From CAXXXW01 sp963665555 (GTDB lineage Bacteria; Pseudomonadota; Alphaproteobacteria; Thalassobaculales; Thalassobaculaceae): a stretch of DNA of 64,000 bases. The position numbers and the translations under genes were made by a program. The stretch is from NCBI GenBank assembly GCA_963665555.2, contig OY762308.1:186001-250000 (forward strand), given 5' to 3'. Below are positions 17,440 through 26,064 of this stretch, in pieces. Numbering within the stretch: position 1 is the stretch's first letter; each line of letters starts with the position of its first letter. The notes below the pieces were generated by a model. It worked only from the letters and a program-made list of their open reading frames with translations, ran no database searches and was not told the origin of the DNA.

Positions 17440-18969
17440 TCAGCCGTAGGTCGAGCGCATCAGCCAGAGCGCCACGTCCGGGAACACCATCACCGTCACC
17501 ACGCCGAGCGCCTGCAGGATCACGAAGGGCACGATGCCCTTGTAGATCGACTGGATCCTGATCTCCCGCGGCGCGATGCCCTTCATGTAGAACAGCGCGA
17601 ACCCGAAGGGCGGCGTCAGGAACGATGTCTGCAGGTTCACCGCCAGCAGGATGATGAACCAGTACTTGATTTCGTCCGCCGGCACGTGCGTGCCGAAATC
17701 CATGTTGACGATCAGCGGCGTGAACACCGGCAGCACGATCAGCGTGATCTCGAGGAAATCGAGGAAGAAGCCCAGGAAGAACACGATCACCATCACCAGG
17801 ATCAGCATCCCCCAGGCGTCCAGCCCGGCCTTCTCGATGATCAGGTGCTCCACCACGTCGTCGCCGCCGAGCGAGCGGTAGACATAGGCGAAGCAGGTCG
17901 CGCTGATCACGATGAAGAAGATCATCGACACCGTGCGCGCCGAGGTCTGGCACACGCCGACCAGCGTCCTGAAGTCGAGCCGCCGGTTCACCGCCGCCAG
18001 GATCGCCGCGCCGAAGGCGCCGACCGCGCCCGCCTCGGACGGCGTGGCCCAGCCGAACAGGATCGACCCCTTGATCAGCCCGATCAGGAACACCGGCGGC
18101 AGGAAGCTGCGCGCCACCAGCGGCGCCATCTCGTTTTTCGGTATGTTCAGCAGGTTGCGCGGCAGCGGCGGCGCCAGTTCCGGCTTGGCGGCGGCGATCG
18201 CGGCCACGAAGATCAGGTAGAAGGCCGAGAGCGTCAGCCCCGGCAGGATCGCCGCCATGAACACGTTGCCGACCGAGATCGCCATCAGGTCGGCCATGAT
18301 GATCAGCATGATGCTGGGCGGGATCAGGATGCCCAGTGTGCCCGATGCGGCGATCACCCCGGTCGAGAGCGCGTGGCTGTAGCCCTGGCGCATCATGGTG
18401 GGCAGCGCCAGCGCCGTCATCATCGTCACCGAGGCGCCGATGATCCCGGTCATCGCGGCGAGGATCGTGCCCATCACCGTCACGGCCAGCGCCAGCGCGC
18501 CCGGCACCCGCTTCAGCAGCACCTGCACGCAGTAGAGCAGGTCGTTGGCGATGCCGCTGCGCTCCAGCATCACGCCCATGAACACGAAGGCCGGCACCGC
18601 CACCAGCACCAGGTTCTCCGCCGCCATGCCCCAGATGCGGGGAACGAAATTGAAAAACTCGATCAGCTTGAAGGTGTCGAAATAGTAGCCCAGCAGGCCG
18701 AACAGCAGGGCCAGCCCGCCCAGGATGAAGGCGACCGGGTAGCCGGAGAACAGCAGGATCGCCAGGCTCATGAACATGGCGATGGAGAGGTACTCGGCCA
18801 TCACGGCGAGCACGGCCTCGCGGCGGCCGATCTCGTACTCGGCCATCACATTGCCCGATTCCAGCGCGACCGAGACCGCGCCCACCGCCACGACGAAGGC
18901 GATGAAGGCGAGCAGGATGCCGGCGACCTTGCGCTCCGAGGAGGGGGCGGCGGCGCTCGAATCGTCCAT
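17440..18969 (-). CDS. dctM: TRAP transporter large permease, DctM copy 1
   Basis: A 509-residue large permease of the same type and topology as the gene at 15674-17206. It begins MDDSSAAAPSSERK and then differs mainly over the first 90 residues and in loops; the central transmembrane block (FVFMGVMLERSGIANDLL onward through the ALPTMMRQGY segment) is identical apart from single residues. It carries SEAGAVGAFGA and the C-terminal FLTPPFGFALFYMKG. It lies downstream of dctP but separated from it by an intrinsic terminator. Two large permeases served by one visible binding protein and one small permease is unusual. Confidence 0.93.
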   Translation of the reverse strand: MDDSSAAAPSSERKVAGILLAFIAFVVAVGAVSVALESGNVMAEYEIGRREAVLAVMAEYLSIAMFMSLAILLFSGYPVAFILGGLALLFGLLGYYFDTFKLIEFFNFVPRIWGMAAENLVLVAVPAFVFMGVMLERSGIANDLLYCVQVLLKRVPGALALAVTVMGTILAAMTGIIGASVTMMTALALPTMMRQGYSHALSTGVIAASGTLGILIPPSIMLIIMADLMAISVGNVFMAAILPGLTLSAFYLIFVAAIAAAKPELAPPLPRNLLNIPKNEMAPLVARSFLPPVFLIGLIKGSILFGWATPSEAGAVGAFGAAILAAVNRRLDFRTLVGVCQTSARTVSMIFFIVISATCFAYVYRSLGGDDVVEHLIIEKAGLDAWGMLILVMVIVFFLGFFLDFLEITLIVLPVFTPLIVNMDFGTHVPADEIKYWFIILLAVNLQTSFLTPPFGFALFYMKGIAPREIRIQSIYKGIVPFVILQALGVVTVMVFPDVALWLMRSTYG

Positions 18970-19116
18970 GGGCGGTTTCCTCCGGCGGGACCGCGCGTTC
19001 CATACACGCCCCGGCCGGCCCGCGACAGGGCGGAGTCGCCCGCCGCCGCCGAAGGGGGCCGGGCATCACGCCTCTGCTTTCGCGCCCCCGGGGCGGCGGC
19101 GCGCGCCCACGGAAAA

Positions 19117-19142
19117 CCGGGGGCCCCGAACGGGGCCCCCGG
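19117..19142 (-). terminator. Intrinsic terminator between dctP and dctM
   Basis: A perfect 11-base GC stem (CCGGGGGCCCC/GGGGCCCCCGG) with a 4-base loop is followed on the minus strand by TTTTCC. It begins 45 bases after the dctP stop. It probably makes dctP the most abundant message of the locus, with partial read-through to the permeases. Confidence 0.8.
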
Positions 19143-19186
19143 CGGATTCGCGCTCCGGGCCGGGGCCCGGGCGTGTTCGCGTCGGA

Positions 19187-20260
19187 TCAGTCCAGGTAGG
19201 TCGCCTTCATCGCCTGGGCGTCGCCCCAGATCTTGTATTCCTTGCGGAAGGCGAAGTAGCTGTCGGCGAACTCCTTGAAGGTGGCGTCCTTCGCGGACTC
19301 CTCGGCCACGACCTCCTGCCAGGCCGCCTCGAAGACGGCGAGCTGGGCGTCGGTCCAGCGCCGGTTGGTGACGCCGTATTCCTTCTTCATCTTCTGCATG
19401 GCGCCGGAGTTCAGCGCCTCGGTCTCGGCGTACTCGGTCAGCATGTTCGACCGGCAGCCCACCTCCAGCATCGTCTGGTAGGCGTCGTGCAGGCCGTCGT
19501 GCATCTCCTTGTTGACCAGCAGTTCGCCGATCGACACCTGCTGGTGCCAGCCCGGATAGTAGTTGTTCTTGGCGATCTGGTAGAAGCCGAGCGCGATGTC
19601 CATGTTCGGCATCGAGAACTCGGTCGCGTCGATCACGCCGCGCTCCAGCGCCGGGTAGATGTCCGCGCCGGCCAGCAGCTGGGTCGAGACGCCGATCTTC
19701 TGCATCACCTTCGCGCCCAGGCCGAAGAAGCGCATCTTCATGCCCTTCAGGTCGTCGAGCGACTTGACTTCCTCCTTGAACCAGCCGGAGGTCTCGGGGC
19801 CGATCGCGCCGCAGGGGATCGACTTCAGGTTGTGCTGGGCGTAAACCCTGTCGGCGATCTCCTGGCCGCCGCCGTGCCACTGCCAGCCGAGCATCTCGCC
19901 GAGGCCGGGGCCGAACGGCACCGCCGTCATGAAGGCGAGGCCGGGATACTTGCCGGTGTGGTAGCCCGGCGTGGTGTAGCAGGACTCGACCGAACCCTTG
20001 GACACCGCGTCGAAGCACTCGAACGGCGGGATCAGCGCGCCCGGCTCGAAGAACTTCAGCGAGAAACGCCCGTTCGACATGTTGGTGACATAGTCGGCGA
20101 TCCGCTGGCCGGCCGGGCCGAGATGGGTCAGCGAGCTGGCGAACGCCGACTGCATCTTCCACTTCACCTTGCCCTGGGCGTCGGCCCCGGTCGCCCCGCC
20201 GAGCGCCACCGCGCCGGCGACGGCGGCGAAGGCCGCGGCCTTCAGAAACGTCTTGCTCAT
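19187..20260 (-). CDS. dctP: TRAP transporter substrate-binding protein (DctP/TakP-like)
   Basis: The periplasmic solute receptor of the TRAP system; 357 residues with a signal peptide (Lys-containing n-region, Ala/Val core, cleavage near ADAQG around residue 30). The mature part has the DctP fold markers GPAGQRIADYVTNMSNGRFSLKFF, the conserved LKGMKMRFFGLGAKVM strand region, and VIDATEFSMPNMDIALG at the binding site. A GGAGG Shine-Dalgarno (complement of 20270-20274) supports the start at 20260. Similarity in layout to the 2-oxoacid-binding TakP group is inferred from the FSMPNMD and GWHQQVS segments; the ligand is otherwise unknown. Confidence 0.92.
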   Translation of the reverse strand: MSKTFLKAAAFAAVAGAVALGGATGADAQGKVKWKMQSAFASSLTHLGPAGQRIADYVTNMSNGRFSLKFFEPGALIPPFECFDAVSKGSVESCYTTPGYHTGKYPGLAFMTAVPFGPGLGEMLGWQWHGGGQEIADRVYAQHNLKSIPCGAIGPETSGWFKEEVKSLDDLKGMKMRFFGLGAKVMQKIGVSTQLLAGADIYPALERGVIDATEFSMPNMDIALGFYQIAKNNYYPGWHQQVSIGELLVNKEMHDGLHDAYQTMLEVGCRSNMLTEYAETEALNSGAMQKMKKEYGVTNRRWTDAQLAVFEAAWQEVVAEESAKDATFKEFADSYFAFRKEYKIWGDAQAMKATYLD

Positions 20261-20365
20261 TCCGGTAGTCCTCCCTGTTCTCCCGTGCTCCATGGCCGCC
20301 CCGTTTTTTCCGGGGCGAACCGCGCGAGGCCGGGCCGAAACCCCTTGTCCCCCGCCGCCGCAACC

Positions 20366-20683
20366 CTACGCGACGGAATCGCCCGTGGCAATCCGCGAAT
20401 CTTCGCCCGCGCGCTCCCGCCGCGCCTCGGGCAAGCGGTCCTCCGGCGCCGGCGGCGCCCCGCCCGGCCGGTCCAACAGCCGCCGCGCCTCCTCGATTTC
20501 GGCCCCGGCGGCGCGCCCGTCGAAGAAGGCCTTCGTCGCCGCCGCCGACCGGCCCGTCGCCCGCGCGACCGCCCGCGTCACGTAATGCTCGACGCTCACG
20601 CCGTCCTCCCGCGCCGCCGCGGCGACCGCCCCCTCCAGGCTCCCGGGCAGCTTCACGGACCAGGTTTCGTTCGAGCTCTTCAT
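20366..20683 (-). CDS. HicB/RHH-like antitoxin-type protein
   Basis: A 105-residue protein whose first 60 residues resemble the small ribbon-helix-helix/HicB-type proteins: WSVKLPGSLEGAVAAAAREDGVSVEHYVTRAVA followed by an Ala-rich helix with AFFDGRAA. The remaining 40 residues are a Pro/Arg/Glu-rich tail. It starts 43 bases after the stop of the PIN-domain gene and on the same strand, which suggests a three-gene toxin-antitoxin cluster, or an orphan DNA-binding antitoxin next to vapBC. Function is inference. Confidence 0.6.
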   Translation of the reverse strand: MKSSNETWSVKLPGSLEGAVAAAAREDGVSVEHYVTRAVARATGRSAAATKAFFDGRAAGAEIEEARRLLDRPGGAPPAPEDRLPEARRERAGEDSRIATGDSVA

Positions 20684-20726
20684 CGCGGTGTCCTCCGCTG
20701 GGCTTCGACCGTCTTCCGCGCGCGTC

Positions 20727-21125
20727 TCAGAGTCTTCGGACGCCGCGCAACGCGGCCATCCGGCGGTCGAGCGTCAGGACCTCCATGCCCGCTCGGGCGT
20801 AATCGTCCGCGATGAGGCGGTCGAACAGTCCCGCCCCTCCGGAAGCCTCGACGGCTTCCATGACCGCCCGCCCGTTCAGAGGTCCGACCAGACCGCTGCG
20901 GAACACATCGAGCAGCGCCGCCCGGGTGTCGCCTTTGGAAACCCCGTAATGGTGCTGGACCGCGATGTACGCCTCGCCGATGACCTGGTTCGACGCGAAT
21001 ATCTCGACCCCCTCGTCCTCGACAAGGGTATGCAGCAGTCCCACGCAGCGTGTGAACTCCGCTTCCGGTTCCCCCGTCAGCAGCCGGACCAGGACGGACG
21101 TGTCAATCCCGTAGCGCCGGGTCAT
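20727..21125 (-). CDS. vapC: PIN-domain toxin (VapC type)
   Basis: A 132-residue PIN-domain ribonuclease. Acidic active-site positions are visible in YGIDTSVLVRLL (first Asp), NQVIGEAYIAV (Glu), GLFDRLIADDYARAG (Asp pair) and LTLDRRMA. VapC toxins cleave tRNA or rRNA when the antitoxin is lost. The start overlaps the 3' end of the AbrB-type antitoxin gene by 23 bases, the usual coupling for such pairs. A start further upstream is possible but would run into the antitoxin frame. Confidence 0.85.
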   Translation of the reverse strand: MTRRYGIDTSVLVRLLTGEPEAEFTRCVGLLHTLVEDEGVEIFASNQVIGEAYIAVQHHYGVSKGDTRAALLDVFRSGLVGPLNGRAVMEAVEASGGAGLFDRLIADDYARAGMEVLTLDRRMAALRGVRRL

Positions 21126-21345
21126 GGGGCTGTTCTCGGAAGGCGTGGAGATCGAAATCTTCCCGGCCCGGCGGCAGCTTGCCGCGCAACGGGGCCAGCC
21201 GGGCAAGGTCGATCCGTTGCGGGCGCAACAGGAAACCGTCGGCGTGCTCCTCCAGCCGCAGCCGGTCCCCCGGGCGCGCGCCCAAGGCGTCCAGCACCCG
21301 CGCCGGGAAGGTGACCTGGCGTTTGGACGTGATTTTCACCAGCAT
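21103..21345 (-). CDS. vapB: AbrB/MazE-type antitoxin
   Basis: An 80-residue protein with an N-terminal SpoVT/AbrB swapped-hairpin DNA-binding domain (MLVKITSKRQVTFPARVLDALG, then GDRLRLEE) and a C-terminal segment that would wrap the toxin (LPPGREDFDLHAFRE). It precedes and overlaps the PIN toxin by 23 bases. Antitoxins of this type autorepress their operon, so the site should lie within 21346-21398. Confidence 0.85.
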   Translation of the reverse strand: MLVKITSKRQVTFPARVLDALGARPGDRLRLEEHADGFLLRPQRIDLARLAPLRGKLPPGREDFDLHAFREQPHDPALRD

Positions 21346-21398
21346 GGCTCTTCTCCCGCGCCGCCTTACGCTTTCCATAGTACGGTAAGGCGTCGCCG

Positions 21399-22538
21399 TC
21401 AAGCGCCTCGCGCGGGCGCGGCGAATTCGGCGCGGATGGCGTCCGTGTGCTCGCCGAGCGCGGGGACGGGGCCGAACGCCTCGGCCTCGCCGGCGAAGCG
21501 GGCCGGCGGGGCCGTCACCTCGATCCGGCCGGCCGGCGTCTCGACCGGGATCGTGCGGAACGCCGGGTGGACGCCCACCTCGGCGATCGAATTGACCGCG
21601 CCGAAGGCGATCCCCGCCGCCGCCAGCCGCGCCCGCGCCGCCTCGCGCGGCAGCGCGGAGAAGACGGCGGAAATCTCGGCGTCGAGGAAGGCCCGGTTGG
21701 CGAGCCGGGCCGGGTTGTCGCGCACCCGCGCGTCGTCCGCCAGTTCCGGCTTGCCGAGCACGCCGTCGCAGAGCCGGCGCCATTCGCGCTGGTTCTGGAC
21801 CGCGATCAGGATCGTCTGGCCGCCCGCGCATTCGTAGGCGCCGTAGGGCGCGATGGCCGGGTGGCGCAGGCCGATGCGCTGCTCGCCCAGCACGCCGTAG
21901 GCGTCGTGCAGCAGCCACGGCGTCAGCCATTCCGCCATGCCGCCGAACATCGAGGTTTCGATCGCCGCGCCCTCGCCGGTGCGCCCGCGCCGGATCAGCG
22001 CCTCCAGCACCGCGATCTTGGAGTACATGCCGGCCGCGATGTCGCAGACCGACGCGCCGACGCGCCCCATCGCCTCCGGCGTCCCGGTGACGGAGACCAG
22101 CCCGCTTTCGCCCTGCACCAGGAAGTCGTAGGCCTTCATGCCCGCATACGCCCCGGCGTCGCCGTAGCCGGTGATGTCCACCGTAATCAGGCGGGGATGG
22201 CGCTTCCGCAGCGCCCCGGAGCCGAAGCCGGCCCGCGCCGCCGCGCCGGGGGCGAGGTTCTGCACGAATACGTCCGCGCGGGCGAGGATGCGCGCCAGCA
22301 GCGCCGCGTCCTCCTCCGCCTTGATGTCGAGGACCAGGCTCTCCTTGCCGCGGTTGAGCCAGACGAAATAGGCCGACTGCCCCCTGGCCTGGCGGTCGTA
22401 GCCGCGGGCGAAATCGCCCTCCGCGCGCTCGACCTTGACGACGCGCGCGCCGGCGTCGGCGAGGCGGCTGGTGCAGTACGGCGCGGCGACCGCCTGCTCC
22501 AGCGCGACGACGAGCAGGCCCTCCAGCGGCTTTCCCAT
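21399..22538 (-). CDS. Family III CoA-transferase (CaiB/BaiF)
   Basis: A 379-residue CoA-transferase. The N-terminal VVALEQAVAAPYCTSRLADAGARVVKVE, the LNRGKESLVLDIK motif with the region around Asp of GMKAYDFLVQGESG, and the GAIETSMFGG-like loop (EGAAIETSMFG) are typical of the group. It moves CoA between two acids through an acyl-enzyme. The pattern resembles itaconate or mesaconyl CoA-transferases, but the substrate cannot be fixed. It starts 9 bases after the acyl-CoA dehydrogenase stop, so the two act in one pathway: activation of an acid followed by dehydrogenation. Confidence 0.9.
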   Translation of the reverse strand: MGKPLEGLLVVALEQAVAAPYCTSRLADAGARVVKVERAEGDFARGYDRQARGQSAYFVWLNRGKESLVLDIKAEEDAALLARILARADVFVQNLAPGAAARAGFGSGALRKRHPRLITVDITGYGDAGAYAGMKAYDFLVQGESGLVSVTGTPEAMGRVGASVCDIAAGMYSKIAVLEALIRRGRTGEGAAIETSMFGGMAEWLTPWLLHDAYGVLGEQRIGLRHPAIAPYGAYECAGGQTILIAVQNQREWRRLCDGVLGKPELADDARVRDNPARLANRAFLDAEISAVFSALPREAARARLAAAGIAFGAVNSIAEVGVHPAFRTIPVETPAGRIEVTAPPARFAGEAEAFGPVPALGEHTDAIRAEFAAPARGA

Positions 22539-22547
22539 CGTCCGGCC

Positions 22548-23735
22548 TCAGTACGACCGCGGCAGGCCGAGCACATGCTCGGCGATATAGGCCAGAACCA
22601 GGTTGGTGGAGATCGGCGCGACGCGGTAGAGCCGCGCCTCGCGGTATTTGCGCTCCACGTCGTACTCCTCGGCGAAGGCGAAGCCGCCGAAGGTCTGCAC
22701 GCAGGTGTCGCCGGCCTCCCAGGCGGCGTCGGCGGCGAGCATCTTGGCCATGTTGGACTCGGCGCCGCAGGGTTCGCCCGCCTCGAACAGCCGCGCCGCC
22801 CGCGCCGCCATCAGCGCCGCCGCCTCGGTGTTGGCGTAGGCCTTGGCGATCGGGAACTGGACGCCCTGGTTCTGGCCGATCGGGCGGCCGAACACCTTGC
22901 GCTCGCCGGCGTAATCGACCGCCTTGCGCAGGAACCACCGCGCGTCGCCCAGAGATTCGTGCGCGATCAGGATGCGCTCGGCGTTCATGCCGTCGAGGAT
23001 GTAGCGGAAGCCCTTGCCCTCCTCGCCGACCAGGCTGTCGGCGGGGATTTCCAGGTCGTCGAAGAAGATTTCCGTGGTCGAGTGGTTGATCATGGTGCGG
23101 ATCGGCCGGATGTCCATCCCCTTGCCGAGCGACTCGCGCATATCGACCAGGAAGACGGACAGCCCCTCGGTCCGCCGCTTGACCTCCTCGCGCGGCGTCG
23201 TGCGCGCCAGCAGCAGCATCAGGTCCGAATGCTCGGCCCGCGAGGTCCAGATTTTCTGGCCGTTCACGACGTAGGCGTCGTTGCCCTTGCGCCTGGCCAC
23301 GGTGCGCAGCGAGAGCGTGTCCGTCCCGCTGGTCGGCTCCGACACGCCGAAGGCCTGCAGGCGCAGCGCGCCCGACGCGATTCCGGGCAGGTATTTCGCC
23401 TTCTGCGCCGCCGTGCCATGGCGCAGCACGGTGCCCATGATGTACATCTGGGCGTGGCAGGCGGCGCCGTTGCAGCCCGCCTTGTGGATTTCCTCCAGCA
23501 CCGCGGCCGCGGCCGAGATCGGCAGGCCGCTCCCCCCGTACTCCTCCGGCACCAGCACCGCGAGGAACCCCGCCTCGGTGAGCGCCTGGACGAACTCGGT
23601 CGGGTATTCGCGGTCGCGGTCCTTCTCGCGCCAGTACTCGCCGGGGAAGCCGGCGCAGAGCGCGGCGACGGCGCGGCGGATTTCGCGGATCGTCTCGTCC
23701 GCGTCGCCTCGGGCGTGGGTCGGGGCGTCGGGCAT
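22548..23735 (-). CDS. Acyl-CoA dehydrogenase family flavoenzyme
   Basis: A 395-residue acyl-CoA dehydrogenase: N-terminal helical domain with LVPEEYGGSGLP, the FAD-binding strand LQAFGVSEPTSGTDT, VNGQKIWTSRAEHSDL, and the C-terminal helical domain with RKVFGRPIGQNQGVQF and TFGGFAFAEEYDVERKYREARLY. In this group the catalytic base is usually a Glu in the C-terminal EYDVERKYRE region. It uses FAD and passes electrons to ETF. The start at 23735 (MPDAPTHARG) was chosen over an earlier in-frame start because the upstream part is Arg-rich and lacks the family pattern. It is cotranscribed with the CoA-transferase. Confidence 0.92.
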   Translation of the reverse strand: MPDAPTHARGDADETIREIRRAVAALCAGFPGEYWREKDRDREYPTEFVQALTEAGFLAVLVPEEYGGSGLPISAAAAVLEEIHKAGCNGAACHAQMYIMGTVLRHGTAAQKAKYLPGIASGALRLQAFGVSEPTSGTDTLSLRTVARRKGNDAYVVNGQKIWTSRAEHSDLMLLLARTTPREEVKRRTEGLSVFLVDMRESLGKGMDIRPIRTMINHSTTEIFFDDLEIPADSLVGEEGKGFRYILDGMNAERILIAHESLGDARWFLRKAVDYAGERKVFGRPIGQNQGVQFPIAKAYANTEAAALMAARAARLFEAGEPCGAESNMAKMLAADAAWEAGDTCVQTFGGFAFAEEYDVERKYREARLYRVAPISTNLVLAYIAEHVLGLPRSY

Positions 23736-23847
23736 GGCTCGGTCCTTTCGTCGGCGCGAGGGTATAGCGAAACCGCCGCGCCCGCGCCACACGGGCGGGG
23801 ACCATATCCGTGCTAAAGCCCGGCCCGGCTCCCGTCCCGCGCCCGCC

Positions 23848-24834
23848 TCAGCCCCACAGCGCGGGCGGCGGCGGGTGGACCAGGGCGCCGTCGTAGGCGA
23901 GGCCGGGGTCGCGGTCGCGGGCCAGCAGCAGCGGCCCGTCGAGGTCCACCAGGTCCGCCCCCTGGGCGACGAGCACGGCCGGCGCCATCGCCAGCGAGGT
24001 GCCGACCATGCACCCCACCATGACGCGCAGGCCCGCCGCCCGCGCCGCGTCGCGCAGGCGCAGCGCCTCGGTCAGGCCGCCCGTCTTGTCGAGCTTGATG
24101 TTCGCCATGTCGTACTTGCCGGCCAGCGCCGGGGCGCTCGCCGCGTCGTGGCAGCTTTCGTCGGCGCAGACCGGGACCGGGCGGGGCAGGTCCGCCAGCG
24201 CGCCGTCGTCCGCCGCCGGCAGCGGCTGCTCGATCGCGGCGACGCCGAGCGCGGCCAGCCGGGGCGCGTGGTCGCGGTACTGCCCGGCCGTCCAGCCCTC
24301 GTTGGCGTCCACGACGAGGCGGGCGGCGGGCGCGGCGGCGCGGATCGCCGCGACCCGTTCGAGGTCCAGCCCGTCGCCGACCAGCTTCAGCTTCAGGCTC
24401 GGCCGGTCGCGACAGGCCGCCGCCCGCGCCGCCATCGCCTCGGGCGCGTCGGCGCCGAGCGTGTAGACCGTCTCCACCGGCCCCGGCGCCGGCAGGCCGG
24501 CGACCTCCCACGCGCGGCGGCCGGACAGCTTCGCCTCCAGGTCCCAGAGGGCGCAGTCGAGCGCGTTGCGCGCCGCGCCCGGCGGCAGGAGCGACGCCAG
24601 TTCCGCGCGCCCGGCCCCGGCGGCGACCGCCGCGCCGGCCGCGCGGATCGCCGCCTCCGTCGCGTCCATGGTTTCGCCGTAGCGCGCGTAGGGCAGGCAC
24701 TCGCCGCGCCCGGCCGCCGCGCCCTCCCGAACCTCCGCGACGACGATTTCGGAGCGCGTCCGCGTCCCGCGCGAGATGCGGAACGCGCCGGCGAGCGGCC
24801 AGGACTCGCGCGCGACCGAAACCGTCCGGGCCAT
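23848..24834 (-). CDS. dgcA: DgcA, N-acetyl-glutamate racemase / dipeptide epimerase-like enolase superfamily enzyme
   Basis: A 328-residue enolase-superfamily enzyme. The first catalytic Lys lies in SLKLKLVGDG (KxK), the metal ligands in LVVDANEGW (Asp), AIEQPLP (Glu) and VCADESCHD (Asp), and the second Lys in NIKLDKTGG. Dipeptide (L-Ala-D/L-Glu) epimerases share this pattern. Next to dgcN, the better reading is DgcA, which converts N-acetyl-D-glutamate to N-acetyl-L-glutamate in the D-glutamate route. This assignment rests on the gene pairing, not on residues alone. It is 41 bases downstream of dgcN. Confidence 0.85.
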   Translation of the reverse strand: MARTVSVARESWPLAGAFRISRGTRTRSEIVVAEVREGAAAGRGECLPYARYGETMDATEAAIRAAGAAVAAGAGRAELASLLPPGAARNALDCALWDLEAKLSGRRAWEVAGLPAPGPVETVYTLGADAPEAMAARAAACRDRPSLKLKLVGDGLDLERVAAIRAAAPAARLVVDANEGWTAGQYRDHAPRLAALGVAAIEQPLPAADDGALADLPRPVPVCADESCHDAASAPALAGKYDMANIKLDKTGGLTEALRLRDAARAAGLRVMVGCMVGTSLAMAPAVLVAQGADLVDLDGPLLLARDRDPGLAYDGALVHPPPPALWG

Positions 24835-24875
24835 TGCGCCGCCCCGCCGCGCGCCCGCCGCCGCTCCGCCGCGCC

Positions 24876-25883
24876 TCAGGCGAGGCCGGGGATGTTGTCG
24901 ACGATGGCCGCCACGCCGTCGCGGATCGGGTCCACCGCCGGCAGGCCGGTCTCGCGCGCGACGCCGGCGAGGAAGTCCCGGCCCCCGGCCTCCGAAAGGC
25001 CCGAGGTGTTGATCGACGCGCCGACGCAGCGCGCATCCGGGTTGACCAGCCGGGCCGCCCGCAGGTTCTCCTCGATGCAGGCCGGCAGGTCGATCACCGG
25101 GAAATGCGGCATCCCGCGCATGTGCGGCCGCCCGGCCTCGTGGCAGACCACCAGCGCGTCCGGCTGCGCGCCGTGGATCAGGCCGAGCGTGACGCCGGCG
25201 TAGGAGACGTTGAACAGCGACCCCTGGCCCTCCACCAGGTCCCAGTGGTCCGGCTCGTTCTCCGGCGCCAGCCATTCGACCGAGCCGGAGATGAAGTCGG
25301 CGACCACCGCGTCGATCGACACGCCGGAGCCGGCGATGAAGATGCCCGTCTGGCCGGTGGCGCGGAAGGTCGCCTTCAGGCCGCGCCGCTTCATCTCCGC
25401 CTCGATGGCGAGCGCGGTGAACATCTTGCCGGAGGAGACGTCCGTGCCCACCGTCAGCAGCCGCTTGCCGGCGCGCCGCTTGCCGTTGGCGACGGAGAAC
25501 TCGCGCGTCGGGTGGCGCACATCGTGCAACGCGCGGCCGTGGGCGCGCGCGGCGGCGGCGAGTTCGGGGATTTCGGCAATGCGCGTGTGCAGGCCGCTGG
25601 CGATGTCCATGCCGAGTTCGACGGCGCGCACGAGCTCCGCCGTCCAGCTTTCCGGGACGAAGCCGCCCCGGTTGGCGACGCCGAGGATGACGGTCTTCGC
25701 GCCGGCCGCCGCCGCCGCCTCGACCGTTGTGTCGGGCAGGCCGCAATCGGCGTTGCAGCCGGGCAGGCGGCGCTGTCCGAGGCATTTTTCGGGCCGCCAC
25801 ACGCGCACCCCGTTCGCGGTCTTCGCCGCCAGCTGGTCCGGCGCGTCGCCGAGGAAGAGGAGGTAGGGGTCGCGGATGTCCAC
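24876..25883 (-). CDS. dgcN: DgcN, DUF1611-family D-glutamate N-acetyltransferase
   Basis: A 335-residue protein of the DUF1611 family. The N-terminal Rossmann-like domain shows KTVILGVANRGGFVPESW; the C-terminal P-loop-like domain shows LLTVGTDVSSGKMFTALAIEAEMKRRG and WDLVEGQGSLFN. DUF1611 proteins paired with an enolase-superfamily racemase have been described as DgcN-DgcA: DgcN acetylates D-glutamate with acetyl-CoA, then DgcA racemises the product. Together with the NAD-glutamate dehydrogenase at the right end, this suggests D-glutamate from peptidoglycan or marine organic matter can be used as a carbon and nitrogen source. Confidence 0.85.
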   Translation of the reverse strand: MDIRDPYLLFLGDAPDQLAAKTANGVRVWRPEKCLGQRRLPGCNADCGLPDTTVEAAAAAGAKTVILGVANRGGFVPESWTAELVRAVELGMDIASGLHTRIAEIPELAAAARAHGRALHDVRHPTREFSVANGKRRAGKRLLTVGTDVSSGKMFTALAIEAEMKRRGLKATFRATGQTGIFIAGSGVSIDAVVADFISGSVEWLAPENEPDHWDLVEGQGSLFNVSYAGVTLGLIHGAQPDALVVCHEAGRPHMRGMPHFPVIDLPACIEENLRAARLVNPDARCVGASINTSGLSEAGGRDFLAGVARETGLPAVDPIRDGVAAIVDNIPGLA

Positions 25884-26064
25884 GGCGGCGCTCCCGAAGG
25901 CCGAAACGACGCCCGGACCTTAGGCCCCCCCGCCCCCGAACGCCAGCGCCTTCGCGGGGGAGGGGGCGCGAACCCGGACGGGCGTCGGGTATGGCGAGGG
26001 CCGGCGCGATCGGGTAAACTCCGCGCTCGCGCCGATGGGCGCCGAACCTGGGAGACCGCGCGGA

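Noticed and set aside
21447..23816. Long open frame on the plus strand opposite the CoA-transferase and acyl-CoA dehydrogenase genes
   Set aside because: It is an antisense by-product of high GC at third positions; the Arg/His/Gln-rich product has no domain pattern, while the minus-strand genes have clear motifs.
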